The notes under the pieces: model-generated
What the model saw: the letters and a program-made list of their open reading frames with translations, nothing else
Database searches by the model: none
Told to the model about the DNA's origin: nothing
Shown: piece after piece, positions 1-8,882 of the stretch
Layout of the letters: each line of letters opens with the position of its first letter
How positions within the stretch are numbered: the first letter of the stretch is position 1
Source: Actinomadura latina NBRC 106108
Lineage (GTDB): Bacteria > Actinomycetota > Actinomycetes > Streptosporangiales > Streptosporangiaceae
NCBI RefSeq assembly: GCF_001552195.1
Contig: NZ_BCQS01000005.1
Location: forward strand, 186,001 to 250,000
Reading direction: 5' to 3'
DNA length: 64,000 nt
Translations under genes and position numbers: made by a program

Positions 1-169
1 CACGCAGAGCCTCGGTGATCCGCTGGAACTCCGCCATGGGGAAGACGTACAGGCAGCGTTCCTGGCCCTTCGTGATCACCAATCCCCCCGACAGCTCCTC
101 GCGGTACTTCGCCGGCAGGAACAGTCGTCCCTTGTCGTCGAGGCGCGGCGAATGGGTGCCGAGGAACAC
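1..169 (-). CDS. mraZ: Transcriptional regulator MraZ (N-terminal part only)
   Basis: MraZ is the DNA-binding repressor that heads the division and cell wall (dcw) cluster and regulates its own promoter. The translated part begins [16 protein letters not shown] and continues through [10 protein letters not shown] and [10 protein letters not shown], the conserved first SpoVT/AbrB-like repeat. The GTG start at 169 follows GGGAGG with suitable spacing; an in-frame GTG nine bases upstream is possible but less family-like. About 56 residues are present and the second repeat lies beyond base 1. The rest of the dcw cluster (rsmH, ftsI, mur genes) would be expected outside the window. Confidence 0.95.
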   Translation of the reverse strand, partial: MFLGTHSPRLDDKGRLFLPAKYREELSGGLVITKGQERCLYVFPMAEFQRITEALR

Positions 170-206
170 CGGCCCCACCTCCCGCGCCGCATGAGGTGCT
201 ACCGCC

Positions 207-242
207 CCCCACGGCGCCCCACTCTACTCCACTCTTCCCCAC
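207..242 (-). promoter_or_regulatory. Four MraZ boxes with exact 10-bp period
   Basis: Read on the minus strand, GTGGGG, GTGGAG, GTGGGG and GTGGGG occur with exact 10-bp spacing (plus-strand starts at 237, 227, 217 and 207). MraZ is known to bind regularly spaced TGGG-type direct repeats upstream of its own gene. The array lies 38-73 bases upstream of the mraZ start and runs into the proposed -10 and -35 elements, so a repressor bound here would block the promoter. Confidence 0.8.
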
Positions 243-248
243 CGTCAA
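221..248 (-). promoter_or_regulatory. Probable mraZ promoter
   Basis: On the minus strand TTGACG (243-248) is followed after 16 bases by TAGAGT (221-226). The elements interleave with the MraZ boxes. The rest of the 170-564 gap between mraZ and moxR shows no convincing gene; it must also carry the promoter of the divergent moxR operon, which I cannot place. Confidence 0.5.
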
Positions 249-564
249 CAAGAAAAACATCGCTCGCGGGCGAATTCGGCGAACGAAAGTGCAGGTCAGA
301 GGGGGTGGTGCGGAGTGGGGCCCAGCGGCCGCCGGTGCGCGTGCCGGACGGCCCGCGGACGCCCTCAAGCGACCTTCACGGGTTTCGGCGGGTGCTGGAT
401 GATCGTGGTGGAGCAGAGTGGTGAGCAGGGCGGCGGGCGGGCGGGCGCCTCCGGGCGGCGTTCGCCGTCCTTCCCGTGGAGCACAATGGGCTCGCGTTCC
501 CCATGAACATCGCAGTGGGCCTTCCGACGACGTACTGTCGGGTGGAACGGCTGAGGAGGGTTTG

Positions 565-1611
565 GTGGCAGTAGGCACGCACGGCGAGTCGTTCATGGAG
601 ACCGACCCCCCGGCGCCCCGCCCTGCCCGGCGCCGCGCATCGGGGGGCGAGGGGACGGGCCACGCGCTCGACGGGCTCGCCCACATCGCGAACAAGATCC
701 GGGACGCCGTGGAGTCGGTGATCGAGGGCAAGCCCTCGGCGGTGCGGCTCGCGCTCACGGTGCTGCTGGCCGAGGGGCACCTCCTGATCGAGGACGTGCC
801 CGGAGTCGGCAAGACGATGCTCGCCAAAGCGCTGGCGCGCTCGGTCGACTGCTCGGTGCGGCGCGTCCAGTTCACCCCCGACCTGCTGCCCAGCGACATC
901 ACCGGCGTCAGCGCCTACAACCAGGAGCTGCGCGAGTTCGAGTTCAAGCCGGGCCCGGTCTTCGCCAACATCGTGGTGGGCGACGAGATCAACCGGGCCT
1001 CCCCCAAGACGCAGTCGGCGCTGCTGGAGTGCATGGAGGAACGCCAGGTCACCGTCGACGGCACCACCTACGCGCTGGAGCCGCCGTTCATGGTGATCTC
1101 CACGCAGAACCCGGTGGAGATGGAGGGGACCTACCCGCTGCCGGAGGCGCAGCGCGACCGGTTCACCGCCCGCATCTCGATGGGCTACCCCGACCCGGCC
1201 GCGGAGCTGGAGATGCTCGACACGCACGGCCAGGCGTCCCCGCTCGACCGGCTCACCCCCGTCGCGCACGCCGCCGACGTCCGCGACCTCATCGAGGTGG
1301 TGCGGCGCCAGCACGTCGCGCCCGCGGTGAAGCAGTACGCGATCGACCTCGTCGCCGCCACCCGCAAGCACCCCGAGCTGCGGCTCGGCGCGTCCCCGCG
1401 GGCGACCCTGCACCTGGTGCGGGCAGCGCGCGCGTACGCGGCGCTCGACGACCGCGACTACGTCGTCCCCGACGACGTCCAGGACCTCGCCGTCCCCGTC
1501 CTCGCGCACCGGCTGCTGCCGACCGCGGAGGCGCAGGTGGAGCGGCGCCGTCCCGAGCAGGTCGTGGCCGACCTGGTGAAGCGCCTGCCGGTGCCCTCCC
1601 CCGGGAAGTGA
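565..1611 (+). CDS. MoxR family AAA+ ATPase
   Basis: MoxR ATPases are chaperone-like AAA+ proteins that work with DUF58/VWA partners, often in cell envelope maturation or stress. The 348-aa protein has a Walker A motif (PGVGKT near residue 82), Walker B (VVGDEINRA), sensor region STQNPVEMEGTYPLPEAQ and the C-terminal lid domain. A GTG start at 565 is chosen because GAGGAGGG lies just upstream; an upstream in-frame extension to 418 is not MoxR-like. It is the first gene of a three-gene operon with DUF58 and TgpA proteins, four bases before the next start. This trio is common in actinobacteria. Confidence 0.93.
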   Translation: MAVGTHGESFMETDPPAPRPARRRASGGEGTGHALDGLAHIANKIRDAVESVIEGKPSAVRLALTVLLAEGHLLIEDVPGVGKTMLAKALARSVDCSVRRVQFTPDLLPSDITGVSAYNQELREFEFKPGPVFANIVVGDEINRASPKTQSALLECMEERQVTVDGTTYALEPPFMVISTQNPVEMEGTYPLPEAQRDRFTARISMGYPDPAAELEMLDTHGQASPLDRLTPVAHAADVRDLIEVVRRQHVAPAVKQYAIDLVAATRKHPELRLGASPRATLHLVRAARAYAALDDRDYVVPDDVQDLAVPVLAHRLLPTAEAQVERRRPEQVVADLVKRLPVPSPGK

Positions 1612-1614
1612 CCG

Positions 1615-2949
1615 GTGCGACGCGCGCTGGCCGGCCTCACCACGCGCGGGCGGTCCTTCGTGGCCGCCGGCGCGACCGCGATCGTGTGCGCCGTCGTCCT
1701 CGGCGAGCGCGATCTACTGCGGGCCGGGGTGCTCGTGCTGGTGCTGCCGCTGCTGTGCATGCTCGCGGTCTCGCGGACCCGGTACCGGCTGGCGTGCGCG
1801 CGGCGGCTGGAGCCGGCGCGGCTGCCGGTCGGCCATGAGGCCCGCGTCGACCTGCGGCTGGAGAACGTGTCGCGGCTGCCGAGCGGGGTGCTGATGGTGG
1901 AGGACCGGGTCCCGTACGCGCTCGGCGGCCGGGCCCGGTTCGTGCTGGAGCGGATCGAGCCGCACGGCTCCCGCCAGCTCGGCTACCGGATCCGGTCGGA
2001 CGTGCGCGGCCGCTACCGCGCCGGGCCGCTGACGGTCCGGCTCGCCGACCCGTTCGGGATGGTGGAGCTGGTGCGCTCGTTCAGCCTGTCCGACACGCTG
2101 ACCGTGACGCCCGCGATCGTCCCGCTGCCGCACGGCCGGCTGTCGGGCGCGTGGACGGGCGGCGGCGACAGCGTCGCCCGCGCGGTGTCCGCGGCCGGCG
2201 AGGACGACGTGGCCCCCCGCGAGTACCGGCACGGCGACGACCTGCGCCGCGTGCACTGGCGGTCCACCGCCCGGCACGGGGAGCTGATGGTGCGGCGCGA
2301 GGAGCAGCACTTCCAGAGCAGCGGGACGCTGTTCCTCGACACCCGCCGCGGCGTGCACTGGGGCGAGGGGCTGAGCGGCTCCTTCGAGCAGGCCGTGTCG
2401 GCGACCGCGTCGATCGGCGTGCACCTCGTCCGGACGGGGATGACGCTGCGGTACGTCACCGACGCCGGCGAGGCGCTGCCGGCGGCACCGTCCGAGGGGG
2501 CGTTCGAGGGGCTGCTGCTCGACGCGCTCGCGGTGACGCACCGCTCCAGGGGCCGGTCGCTGGCGGCGGGACTGGCCGCGCTGCGCGGGCCCCACGCCGG
2601 CGGGCGGGGCGGCCGGGAGGGCGACGGGCTGGTCGTCGCGGTGTTCGGCACGCTGTCCGCCGAGGACGCCCGCGAGGTGGCGGCGGCGCGGCACGGCGCC
2701 GGGACGAGCGTCGCGGTGCTGGTCGAGGGCGCGCCCGCCGGGGCCGCTCCGGCGGCGGGCGCGGACCCGGCCGGGCCGGGGTCCGGGCCGGGGACCGGGC
2801 CGGGGACCGGGCCGGGGGCGGGGACGGCCGCGGGGCTGCTGCGCGCGGCGGGGTGGCGGGTGCTGTCCGTCCGGTCCGCCGCGGAGCTCGCCCGCGCGTG
2901 GACGACGGCCGGGAAGGCCGGCGAGGACTTCGTCAGGGACGGTTCATGA
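1615..2949 (+). CDS. DUF58 domain-containing membrane protein
   Basis: A partner of the MoxR ATPase, function unresolved. The 444-aa protein has two N-terminal hydrophobic segments (roughly residues 10-50) and the DUF58 signature near residues 200-230, including REYRHGDDLRRVHWRSTAR. The C-terminal third contains a Gly/Pro/Ala-rich stretch made of repeated GPGTGPG units (about residues 380-405), a likely flexible linker. The GTG start follows the MoxR stop after three bases, and its stop overlaps the start of the next gene (ATGA), so the three genes are probably translationally coupled. Confidence 0.88.
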   Translation: MRRALAGLTTRGRSFVAAGATAIVCAVVLGERDLLRAGVLVLVLPLLCMLAVSRTRYRLACARRLEPARLPVGHEARVDLRLENVSRLPSGVLMVEDRVPYALGGRARFVLERIEPHGSRQLGYRIRSDVRGRYRAGPLTVRLADPFGMVELVRSFSLSDTLTVTPAIVPLPHGRLSGAWTGGGDSVARAVSAAGEDDVAPREYRHGDDLRRVHWRSTARHGELMVRREEQHFQSSGTLFLDTRRGVHWGEGLSGSFEQAVSATASIGVHLVRTGMTLRYVTDAGEALPAAPSEGAFEGLLLDALAVTHRSRGRSLAAGLAALRGPHAGGRGGREGDGLVVAVFGTLSAEDAREVAAARHGAGTSVAVLVEGAPAGAAPAAGADPAGPGSGPGTGPGTGPGAGTAAGLLRAAGWRVLSVRSAAELARAWTTAGKAGEDFVRDGS

Positions 2950-5534
2950 GGATCCGGATGACGGTGATGGCCGGGCTGGCGACGCTCGCCGGGTCACTCG
3001 GCCTGTACCCGCTGTTCGAGAAGGCCGGCTGGTTCTGGGCCGGGTTCGGCGCGGTGCTCGCGGTCGCCGGCGGCGGGCTGCTGGCCCGGCGGCTGCGGCT
3101 GCCCGCGCTGCTGAACCTGGTGTTCGGGCTGGCGGCGCTGCTGCTCTACCTCAATCTGGTCTACGCCGCCGACAGGGCGTGGCTGGTGTTCATCCCGTCC
3201 CCGGACTCGCTGCACCACCTCGGCGACCTCGCCGGGGAGGGCTGGCGGGCCGCGAACCGGTACGCGGCGCCGGTGCCGCTGCTGCCCGGCATCGCGATGC
3301 TGGCCGCCACCGGGATCGGGCTGGTCGCGGTCATGGTCGATCTCCTCGCCGTCCGGCTGCACCGCACCGCGCCAGCCGGGCTGCCGCTGCTGGCCATGTA
3401 CAGCGTGCCCGCGGCGATCCGCGAGGACGGCGTCGGCTGGCTGGCGTTCGGCGCCGGCGCGCTCGGCTTCCTCGGCCTGCTGATGGCCGACTCCCGGGAG
3501 AAGGTCGGCGGCTGGGGCCGCACCGTCACCACGCACCACCGCCCCCGCGAGGTCCCGCTGGCCGGGGCGGCGCCGCCCCCCGGCGAGGAGGCCGCCCCGC
3601 TCGACGCGGCGGCGCTGGCGGCGAGCGGCCGCCGGATCGCGGTCGGCGCGGTCGCGGTCGCGCTGCTGCTGCCGGCCGCGGTGCCGGGCCTGCAGCCGCG
3701 CGGCGTGTTCGGCCTGGACGGCGGCGGGAACTCGGGCACCCGCACCGTGACGACGCCCGACCCGCTCGTCAGCCTGAAGCGGGAGCTGACCCGGCTGGAC
3801 GACTCGATCGTCCTCACCTACCGCACCGACGACCCGGACGGCCCCGACTACCTGCGCCTCTACGCCCTCGACCGGTTCGACGGCGACCGGTGGACCTACA
3901 GCCCGCTGAAGAGCAGCTCCAGGGACAAGGTGGTCGTCGGGAACACGCTCCCGCCGCCGCCGGGCCTGTCCATCGGCCGCGTGCACAAGGTGACGACCAC
4001 GGTCCATGTGAGGCCCGAGGTCCGGAACATGACGTTCCTGCCGGTGCCGTACGCCCCGACCAGCGTGTCGATCAAAGGCGACTGGCGGGTGCACACCTCG
4101 TCGCTGATGGTCTACTCGCTGCGCGACTCGGCGAGCGGGCGCTCCTACACCGTGGAGAGCATGCGCGCCGACCCGACCGCCGGGCAGCTCGCCGCCGCGG
4201 GCGGCTACCCGGCCGATGTCGTCGCGCACTACACGGCGGTGCCCAAGAACATCCCGCAGCAGGTCAGGAGGCTCGCCGAGCAGGTCACCGCCGGGTCGGC
4301 GACCGCGCTGACGCAGGCCGTGCGGCTGCAGCGCTGGTTCACCAGCACCGGCGGGTTCAGCTACGACCTGTCGGCGCCCGCGCCGCAGCACGGCAGCGAC
4401 CTCGTCGACTTCCTGCTGCACAGCAAGCGCGGGTACTGCGAGCAGTACGCCGCGTCGATGGCGCTGATGGCCCGGATCCTCGGCATCCCGTCCCGCGTGG
4501 CCATGGGGTACACGCCGGGCAGCGAGGTCAGGCCGGGCGAGTGGATCGTCCGGTCGCGGGACGCGCACGCCTGGCCGGAACTGTACTTCCAGGGCACCGG
4601 CTGGGTGCGGTTCGAGCCGACGCCGTCCGGCGCGGCCGGGCAGGGCACCGCGGTCACGCCGTCCTACAGCCGCCCCGCGGTCAGCAGCGGCGGCGGGAGC
4701 GACTCGTCCTCGGCGCAGGCACCGGACTCCTCCGCCGCCGGCGACCAGAGCACCGCCGCGCCCAGCCCCGGCGCCCGGCACCGCAACGACGAGGGCCCCG
4801 GCGGCGCCGCCGCCGCGCAGGACGGCAAGGAGAGCGGCACCTCCGCGGCGCCCTGGGCGGCGGGCGCGCTGCTGATCCTGCTGCTGCTGGCCGTGCCGAT
4901 GGCGCTGCGGGCGTACACCCGCCGCCGCCGCTGGATCGCCCTCTCCCAGGCGCCCGCGTCGTCGCGCACGCCGGCGTCCGACTTCCTGTCCCGCATACGC
5001 GCGGGCCGGTCGCCCGCACCGCCGCCCGACGCCCGGCACTCGCCCGGCGCCCGGAGCCGGGCCGGTGCCCGGCTCCGGCCCGGCGCCCAGCTCCCGCCGG
5101 GGCGGGCGGCTCAGGTCGACCCGGCGAGGGTGGCGCACGCGGCGTGGCGGGAGATGCGCGCCGACGCGCTCGACCACGGGCTCGAATGGCGGGCCAGCGA
5201 CTCCCCGCGCGCCGCCGCGCGGCGGCTCGGCGAGCAGCTCGACCTGGACGCCGCGAGCTCGCGGGCGCTCACCCGTATCGCCCGCGCCGAGGAACTGGCC
5301 CGGTACGCGCAGTCCCGCTCCCCCGAGCCGGTGGAGCGGCTGCGCGCCGACGTGAAGACGGTCCGGGAGGCGTTCGCCGCGTCCGTGAGCCGCCGCGCCC
5401 GGTGGCGCGCCCGGCTGCTGCCGCCGTCGACGGTGGCGCAGACCCGCGCCGCGCTCCGCACCGGCACGGACCGCGCCCTGGACGTCACCGCCCGCCTGAA
5501 CGACCTGCCCGGCCGCCTCCACCGCCGCCGCTAG
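2946..5534 (+). CDS. Transglutaminase-like membrane protein (TgpA/DUF3488, DUF4129)
   Basis: An 862-aa protein with about six N-terminal transmembrane helices (DUF3488), an extracellular transglutaminase core, another helix near residue 640 and a cytoplasmic DUF4129-type tail. The core shows the catalytic Cys in KRGYCEQYA (about residue 498) and His in DAHAWPE (about 541), with an acidic residue in RFEPTP as the third member. Substrate is unknown; a role in envelope protein crosslinking or proteolysis is usual to propose. The start overlaps the DUF58 stop. A Ser/Gly/Ala-rich linker separates core and last helix. Confidence 0.9.
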   Translation: MRIRMTVMAGLATLAGSLGLYPLFEKAGWFWAGFGAVLAVAGGGLLARRLRLPALLNLVFGLAALLLYLNLVYAADRAWLVFIPSPDSLHHLGDLAGEGWRAANRYAAPVPLLPGIAMLAATGIGLVAVMVDLLAVRLHRTAPAGLPLLAMYSVPAAIREDGVGWLAFGAGALGFLGLLMADSREKVGGWGRTVTTHHRPREVPLAGAAPPPGEEAAPLDAAALAASGRRIAVGAVAVALLLPAAVPGLQPRGVFGLDGGGNSGTRTVTTPDPLVSLKRELTRLDDSIVLTYRTDDPDGPDYLRLYALDRFDGDRWTYSPLKSSSRDKVVVGNTLPPPPGLSIGRVHKVTTTVHVRPEVRNMTFLPVPYAPTSVSIKGDWRVHTSSLMVYSLRDSASGRSYTVESMRADPTAGQLAAAGGYPADVVAHYTAVPKNIPQQVRRLAEQVTAGSATALTQAVRLQRWFTSTGGFSYDLSAPAPQHGSDLVDFLLHSKRGYCEQYAASMALMARILGIPSRVAMGYTPGSEVRPGEWIVRSRDAHAWPELYFQGTGWVRFEPTPSGAAGQGTAVTPSYSRPAVSSGGGSDSSSAQAPDSSAAGDQSTAAPSPGARHRNDEGPGGAAAAQDGKESGTSAAPWAAGALLILLLLAVPMALRAYTRRRRWIALSQAPASSRTPASDFLSRIRAGRSPAPPPDARHSPGARSRAGARLRPGAQLPPGRAAQVDPARVAHAAWREMRADALDHGLEWRASDSPRAAARRLGEQLDLDAASSRALTRIARAEELARYAQSRSPEPVERLRADVKTVREAFAASVSRRARWRARLLPPSTVAQTRAALRTGTDRALDVTARLNDLPGRLHRRR

Positions 5535-5561
5535 GGCCGAGCGGGCGCCCCGCGCACACGT

Positions 5562-5593
5562 ACGTCCCGGCCCCGCGGTCGGGGCCGGGACGT
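5562..5593. terminator. Bidirectional hairpin terminator
   Basis: A perfect 14-bp stem with a CGGT tetraloop (arms 5562-5575 and 5580-5593) lies between the convergent TgpA and DUF3040 genes. There is no U-run, as is usual for terminators in this kind of genome. Confidence 0.8.
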
Positions 5594-5609
5594 TCGGCTG
5601 GAGCTCCGC

Positions 5610-6005
5610 TCAGTCGCCTTCGGTGCGGCGGCGCCAGCGTTCCTCCATGCGTTCCATGAAGCCCGCCTTGGCCGGGCGGGAGGAGCCTGCGCCGCCGCTG
5701 CGGGCGGGCTCGTTCCCGATGCCGGTCATCCGCTTCCAGCTCGTCAACGCCCAGACGCAGCACACCACCATGAGCAGGAAACCGGTCACGCTGATGGCGA
5801 TGGTGACGGTGCCCGCGTTGATCACGAGGCCGGCCATCAGGGCGCAGACGCCCACGACGAAACCCAGGGCGGCCTTGATGATCCGGCGCTTGTAGTGGAT
5901 CTGGGGGTTGGTCGAGCGAACCGCGTGAGCGAACTTCGGATCCTCGGCGTACAGAGCCGATTCGATCTGTTCGAGCATGCGCTGCTCGTGCTCAGAGAGC
6001 GGCAC
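5610..6005 (-). CDS. DUF3040 membrane protein
   Basis: A 131-aa protein of the actinobacterial DUF3040 family, function unknown. The N-terminus PLSEHEQRMLEQIE followed by LYAEDPKFA is the family signature, and two hydrophobic helices follow (about residues 45-65 and 68-90). The tail is basic. A GTG start at 6005 is preferred to longer options because GGGAGGT precedes it and the family begins exactly there. It is transcribed alone, convergent with the TgpA operon. Confidence 0.88.
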   Translation of the reverse strand: MPLSEHEQRMLEQIESALYAEDPKFAHAVRSTNPQIHYKRRIIKAALGFVVGVCALMAGLVINAGTVTIAISVTGFLLMVVCCVWALTSWKRMTGIGNEPARSGGAGSSRPAKAGFMERMEERWRRRTEGD

Positions 6006-6034
6006 GGCACCTCCCAACGACAGCTCCGCGACGG

Positions 6035-6062
6035 GGTATCCGATGCGGGACGCGAACGTCAA
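6035..6062 (-). promoter_or_regulatory. Possible promoter of the DUF3040 gene
   Basis: On the minus strand TTGACG (6057-6062) is followed after 16 bases by GATACC (6035-6040), about 30 bases upstream of the GTG start. The -35 is good and the -10 is weak. Confidence 0.35.
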
Positions 6063-6152
6063 CGGTGATATGCCCAGAATACGAGCACTGTCGAGCGTAC
6101 GAAAGCGAACGGCCCGTCGAGGGCCCGGTGCCGGTCACCCCACAGCCTTCTT

Positions 6153-7418
6153 TCATTGTCTTCCGTCCCTGCCGTCACTTCCGTCACCGTCCACCGCACG
6201 CCGGACGAGCGCGGCGGGACGGACCGCGCCGCGGCCGAACCGGTGCGCGACCTGGTCCATGGCACGCTCGGCCTCACGCCAGCCGCGTTCCGGCTCGTCG
6301 AGGGCGAGCTGACGGGGGGCCTCGCCGGCGGGGCCCAGGTTCTCGACCCGCACCCCGACCAGCCGGAGTCGTACCCGTTCCAGCCCGGCCGCCTCATACA
6401 GCTCGCAGGCTGTGACATAGATCACACGGGCGAGGTCGGTCGGCTCGCTCAGCGTGCGCGCCCGGGTGATCGTCTTGAAGCTCGCCATCCGGAGTTTGAC
6501 GCTGACCGTCCGGCCGGCGTTCCCGCTCTCCCGCAGCCGCTCGCCGGTCTTCTCCGCCAGCCGCAGCAGCGACCGGCGGATGACCTCGGGGTCGTCGACG
6601 TCGGTGTCGAACGTCTCCTCGGCGCCGATGCTCTTGTCGGGCGTGTGCGGGACGACCTCGCGCGGGTCGCGGCCCCATGCCAGCTCGTGCAGGTGCGCGC
6701 CCAGCGCGTTCCCCAGCTCGCGCTGGAGCGTGGCGAGCGGCACCTGGGCGAGCTGCCCGACCGTCCGGAGGCCGAGCCGGGCGAGGTTCTGCTCCGTCCG
6801 CTCCCCGACGCCCCACAGGGACGCGACGGGCAGCGGGTGCAGGAAGTCGACGGCGCCGCCCGCGGGCACCACGAGAAGGCCGTCGGGCTTGCACCGGGTC
6901 GAGGCGAGCTTGGCGATGAACTTGGTGCTGGCGACGCCGACCGAGCAGGTGATGCCCTGCTGGTCGCGCACCTGCTCGCGGATCAGCTGGGCGATCCGCG
7001 CGGGCCGGCCGAGCCGCCGCCCGGCGCCCGCCACGTCGAGGAACGCCTCGTCCAGTGAGAGGCCCTCGACCAGCGGCGTGACGGAGCGGAAGATCTCGAA
7101 CACCGCGGCGGACACCCGCGAGTACTTGCCGTGGCTCACCGGCAGCACGACCGCCCGCGGGCACAGCCGCCGCGCCCGCGTCATCGGCATCGCCGAGTGC
7201 ACGCCGAACGTGCGGGCCTCGTAGGACGCCGCGGACACCACGCCGCGGGGCCCCGCGCCGCCCACGATCACGGGACGGCCGCGCAGCTCGGGACGTTCGA
7301 GCAGCTCGACGCTGACGAAGAACGCGTCCATGTCGACGTGCAGGATGGCGCAGCCGGTGTCGTCGGCGGGCGGGCCCGGCTGTGGCCCCGGCCGGTGCAG
7401 CTGCTGCTTGCGGCTCAT
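6153..7418 (-). CDS. dinB: DNA polymerase IV (Y-family)
   Basis: Error-prone translesion polymerase. The 421-aa protein shows ILHVDMDAFFVSVE with the first catalytic Asp and steric-gate region, YSRVSAAVFEIF, and SLDEAFLD with the catalytic Asp-Glu pair, followed by the helix-hairpin-helix (ASLWGVGERTEQNLARLG) and little-finger domain. A QLALDE segment near the C-terminus resembles a sliding-clamp binding peptide. The ATG at 7418 follows the methyltransferase stop after five bases, so they form an operon. No LexA-type site was seen. Confidence 0.94.
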   Translation of the reverse strand: MSRKQQLHRPGPQPGPPADDTGCAILHVDMDAFFVSVELLERPELRGRPVIVGGAGPRGVVSAASYEARTFGVHSAMPMTRARRLCPRAVVLPVSHGKYSRVSAAVFEIFRSVTPLVEGLSLDEAFLDVAGAGRRLGRPARIAQLIREQVRDQQGITCSVGVASTKFIAKLASTRCKPDGLLVVPAGGAVDFLHPLPVASLWGVGERTEQNLARLGLRTVGQLAQVPLATLQRELGNALGAHLHELAWGRDPREVVPHTPDKSIGAEETFDTDVDDPEVIRRSLLRLAEKTGERLRESGNAGRTVSVKLRMASFKTITRARTLSEPTDLARVIYVTACELYEAAGLERVRLRLVGVRVENLGPAGEAPRQLALDEPERGWREAERAMDQVAHRFGRGAVRPAALVRRAVDGDGSDGRDGRQ

Positions 7419-7423
7419 GGCAC

Positions 7424-8185
7424 TTACCCGGCCGGCTTGTCGGCCACCAGGTGGAGCTGGGCGGCCAGGTCCCGCAGGACGGGGTGGACGGCCGCGACGG
7501 ACTCCAGCGCGATCAGCGCGTCGGCCGAGTCGGCGTCGGCGTCCAGCAGGCCGCTCGGCACCAGGTCGGCGAAGATCCGCACGCCGTGCAGCTCGGCGAC
7601 CCGCAGGCCCGCGCCGCGCACCAGCGCCGACAGCGTCTCCCGGGTGAACCGGCGGGGCATCCGGTCGCCCTCGCCCCACCGCCCGGACGGGTCGGTCAGC
7701 ACCCGCCGCGCGTCGTCGAAGCGCCCGGACACGGCGCGGTGCAGCGCGGCGGCGACCTGCCCGGCGACCAGCACGCTGACCGAGCCGCCCGGCCGGACCA
7801 CGCCGGTCAGCGCGGCCATCGCCGCGCCGGGGTCGTCGACGAACTCCAGGACGCTGTGGCACAGCACGAGGTCGGCGGCGTCCGGGCCCAGCAGGTCGGG
7901 CAGGTCGACGGCGTCGCCCTGCACCGCGCGGACCCGCACCCCGGACTCGGCGGCACGGCGCTCCAGCGCGGCGAGGGCGTCCGGGTTGGCGTCGACCACG
8001 GTGACGCGGTGACCCAGTTCGGCGAGGGGGACCGCGAACCCGCCGGTGCCGCCGCCGACGTCGACGACGTCGTGCGGGCCGGCCTCGGGCGTGATGCGGC
8101 CGAGCACGGTCCGCAGCGCGTCCCACAGGACCGCGCTGCGCACCCCGCCGCCGCCCCGCACCCGCTTCTGCTGCCGGCCGGTCAC
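7424..8185 (-). CDS. Class I SAM-dependent methyltransferase
   Basis: A Rossmann-fold methyltransferase of about 253 aa with motif I VVDVGGGTGGFAVPLA, an acidic residue ending strand 2 (VTVVDANPDAL) and motif LVLCHSVLEFVDDP. The substrate is not evident. I prefer the GTG at 8185, preceded by AGGGGAG; an in-frame ATG at 8209 is the alternative. It is co-transcribed with dinB. Confidence 0.85.
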   Translation of the reverse strand: MTGRQQKRVRGGGGVRSAVLWDALRTVLGRITPEAGPHDVVDVGGGTGGFAVPLAELGHRVTVVDANPDALAALERRAAESGVRVRAVQGDAVDLPDLLGPDAADLVLCHSVLEFVDDPGAAMAALTGVVRPGGSVSVLVAGQVAAALHRAVSGRFDDARRVLTDPSGRWGEGDRMPRRFTRETLSALVRGAGLRVAELHGVRIFADLVPSGLLDADADSADALIALESVAAVHPVLRDLAAQLHLVADKPAG

Positions 8186-8443
8186 GGCAACTCCCCTAAC
8201 GTCGCTCATCCCGCCCCAGCCTAGCCGCCCAACGCCCCGGCGAACGCCGGACACCGAACCCCGAACCTCAGCCCCGACGGGTTGAGCCTCGGCCACTGGA
8301 ACACGGGCAGGCGCGGAGCGAGCTCTGCGAGCGCAGCGGGCATGCCCGCCGACGCAGGCGACCGCAGCGACGCCGCGCACACCCGCACAGGCCCGGCAGA
8401 CCGCAACAGCGGCGTGAGGATCGCCTGCGTCGTGACGGGGGTT

Positions 8444-8463
8444 CCAGGGGGGTCGCCCCCTGG
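8444..8463 (-). terminator. Hairpin terminator after nusB
   Basis: An 8-bp perfect GC stem (8444-8451 with 8456-8463, 4-base loop) begins one base after the nusB stop. The remaining intergenic sequence 8210-8443 shows no gene or clear signal beyond what would be needed for the methyltransferase promoter. Confidence 0.6.
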
Positions 8464-8464
8464 G

Positions 8465-8881
8465 TTATAGCGCGAGCGACGGCTTGAGCTGCTGGAGGCG
8501 GGAGAGGAGGCCGTTGACGAAGCGCGGGGACTCGTCGGTGGAGAGCTCGGTCGCGAGGCCGACGGCCTCGCTGATCGCGACGCCGTCCGGGACGTCGTCG
8601 ACCCACAGCAGCTCGAAGGCGCCCATCCGCAGGATGTTGCGGTCGACGGCCGGCATCCGCTCCAGCGTCCAGCCGGTGGCGTAGGTGGAGATCAGCTCGT
8701 CGATGCGCTCCCGGCGCCCCTGGACGCCCTCGATCAGCCTGACCGCGTGCGGGTACTCGGCCAGCTCGTCCTGGTTGGGACGGCCCCGCGCCGCCAGCAC
8801 CGCCGTCGGCTCCTCCTCCCGCAGTTCCGCCGCGAACAGGATGTCCAGCGCGAGTTTTCGCGCCTTGGTGCGTGCGGCCAT
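8465..8881 (-). CDS. nusB: Transcription antitermination factor NusB
   Basis: NusB binds boxA RNA with S10 and supports rRNA transcription antitermination. The 138-aa all-helical protein starts MAARTKARKLALDILFAAEL and contains the RNILRMGAFELL and VAISEAVGLATELS segments that mark the family. It follows efp with a one-base gap and ends the pepQ-efp-nusB operon, the common actinobacterial order. Confidence 0.95.
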   Translation of the reverse strand: MAARTKARKLALDILFAAELREEEPTAVLAARGRPNQDELAEYPHAVRLIEGVQGRRERIDELISTYATGWTLERMPAVDRNILRMGAFELLWVDDVPDGVAISEAVGLATELSTDESPRFVNGLLSRLQQLKPSLAL

Positions 8882-8882
8882 C

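Noticed and set aside
8282..8470. 62-aa plus-strand frame in the nusB downstream region
   Set aside because: No ribosome binding site, atypical composition, and it overlaps the nusB terminator and stop.
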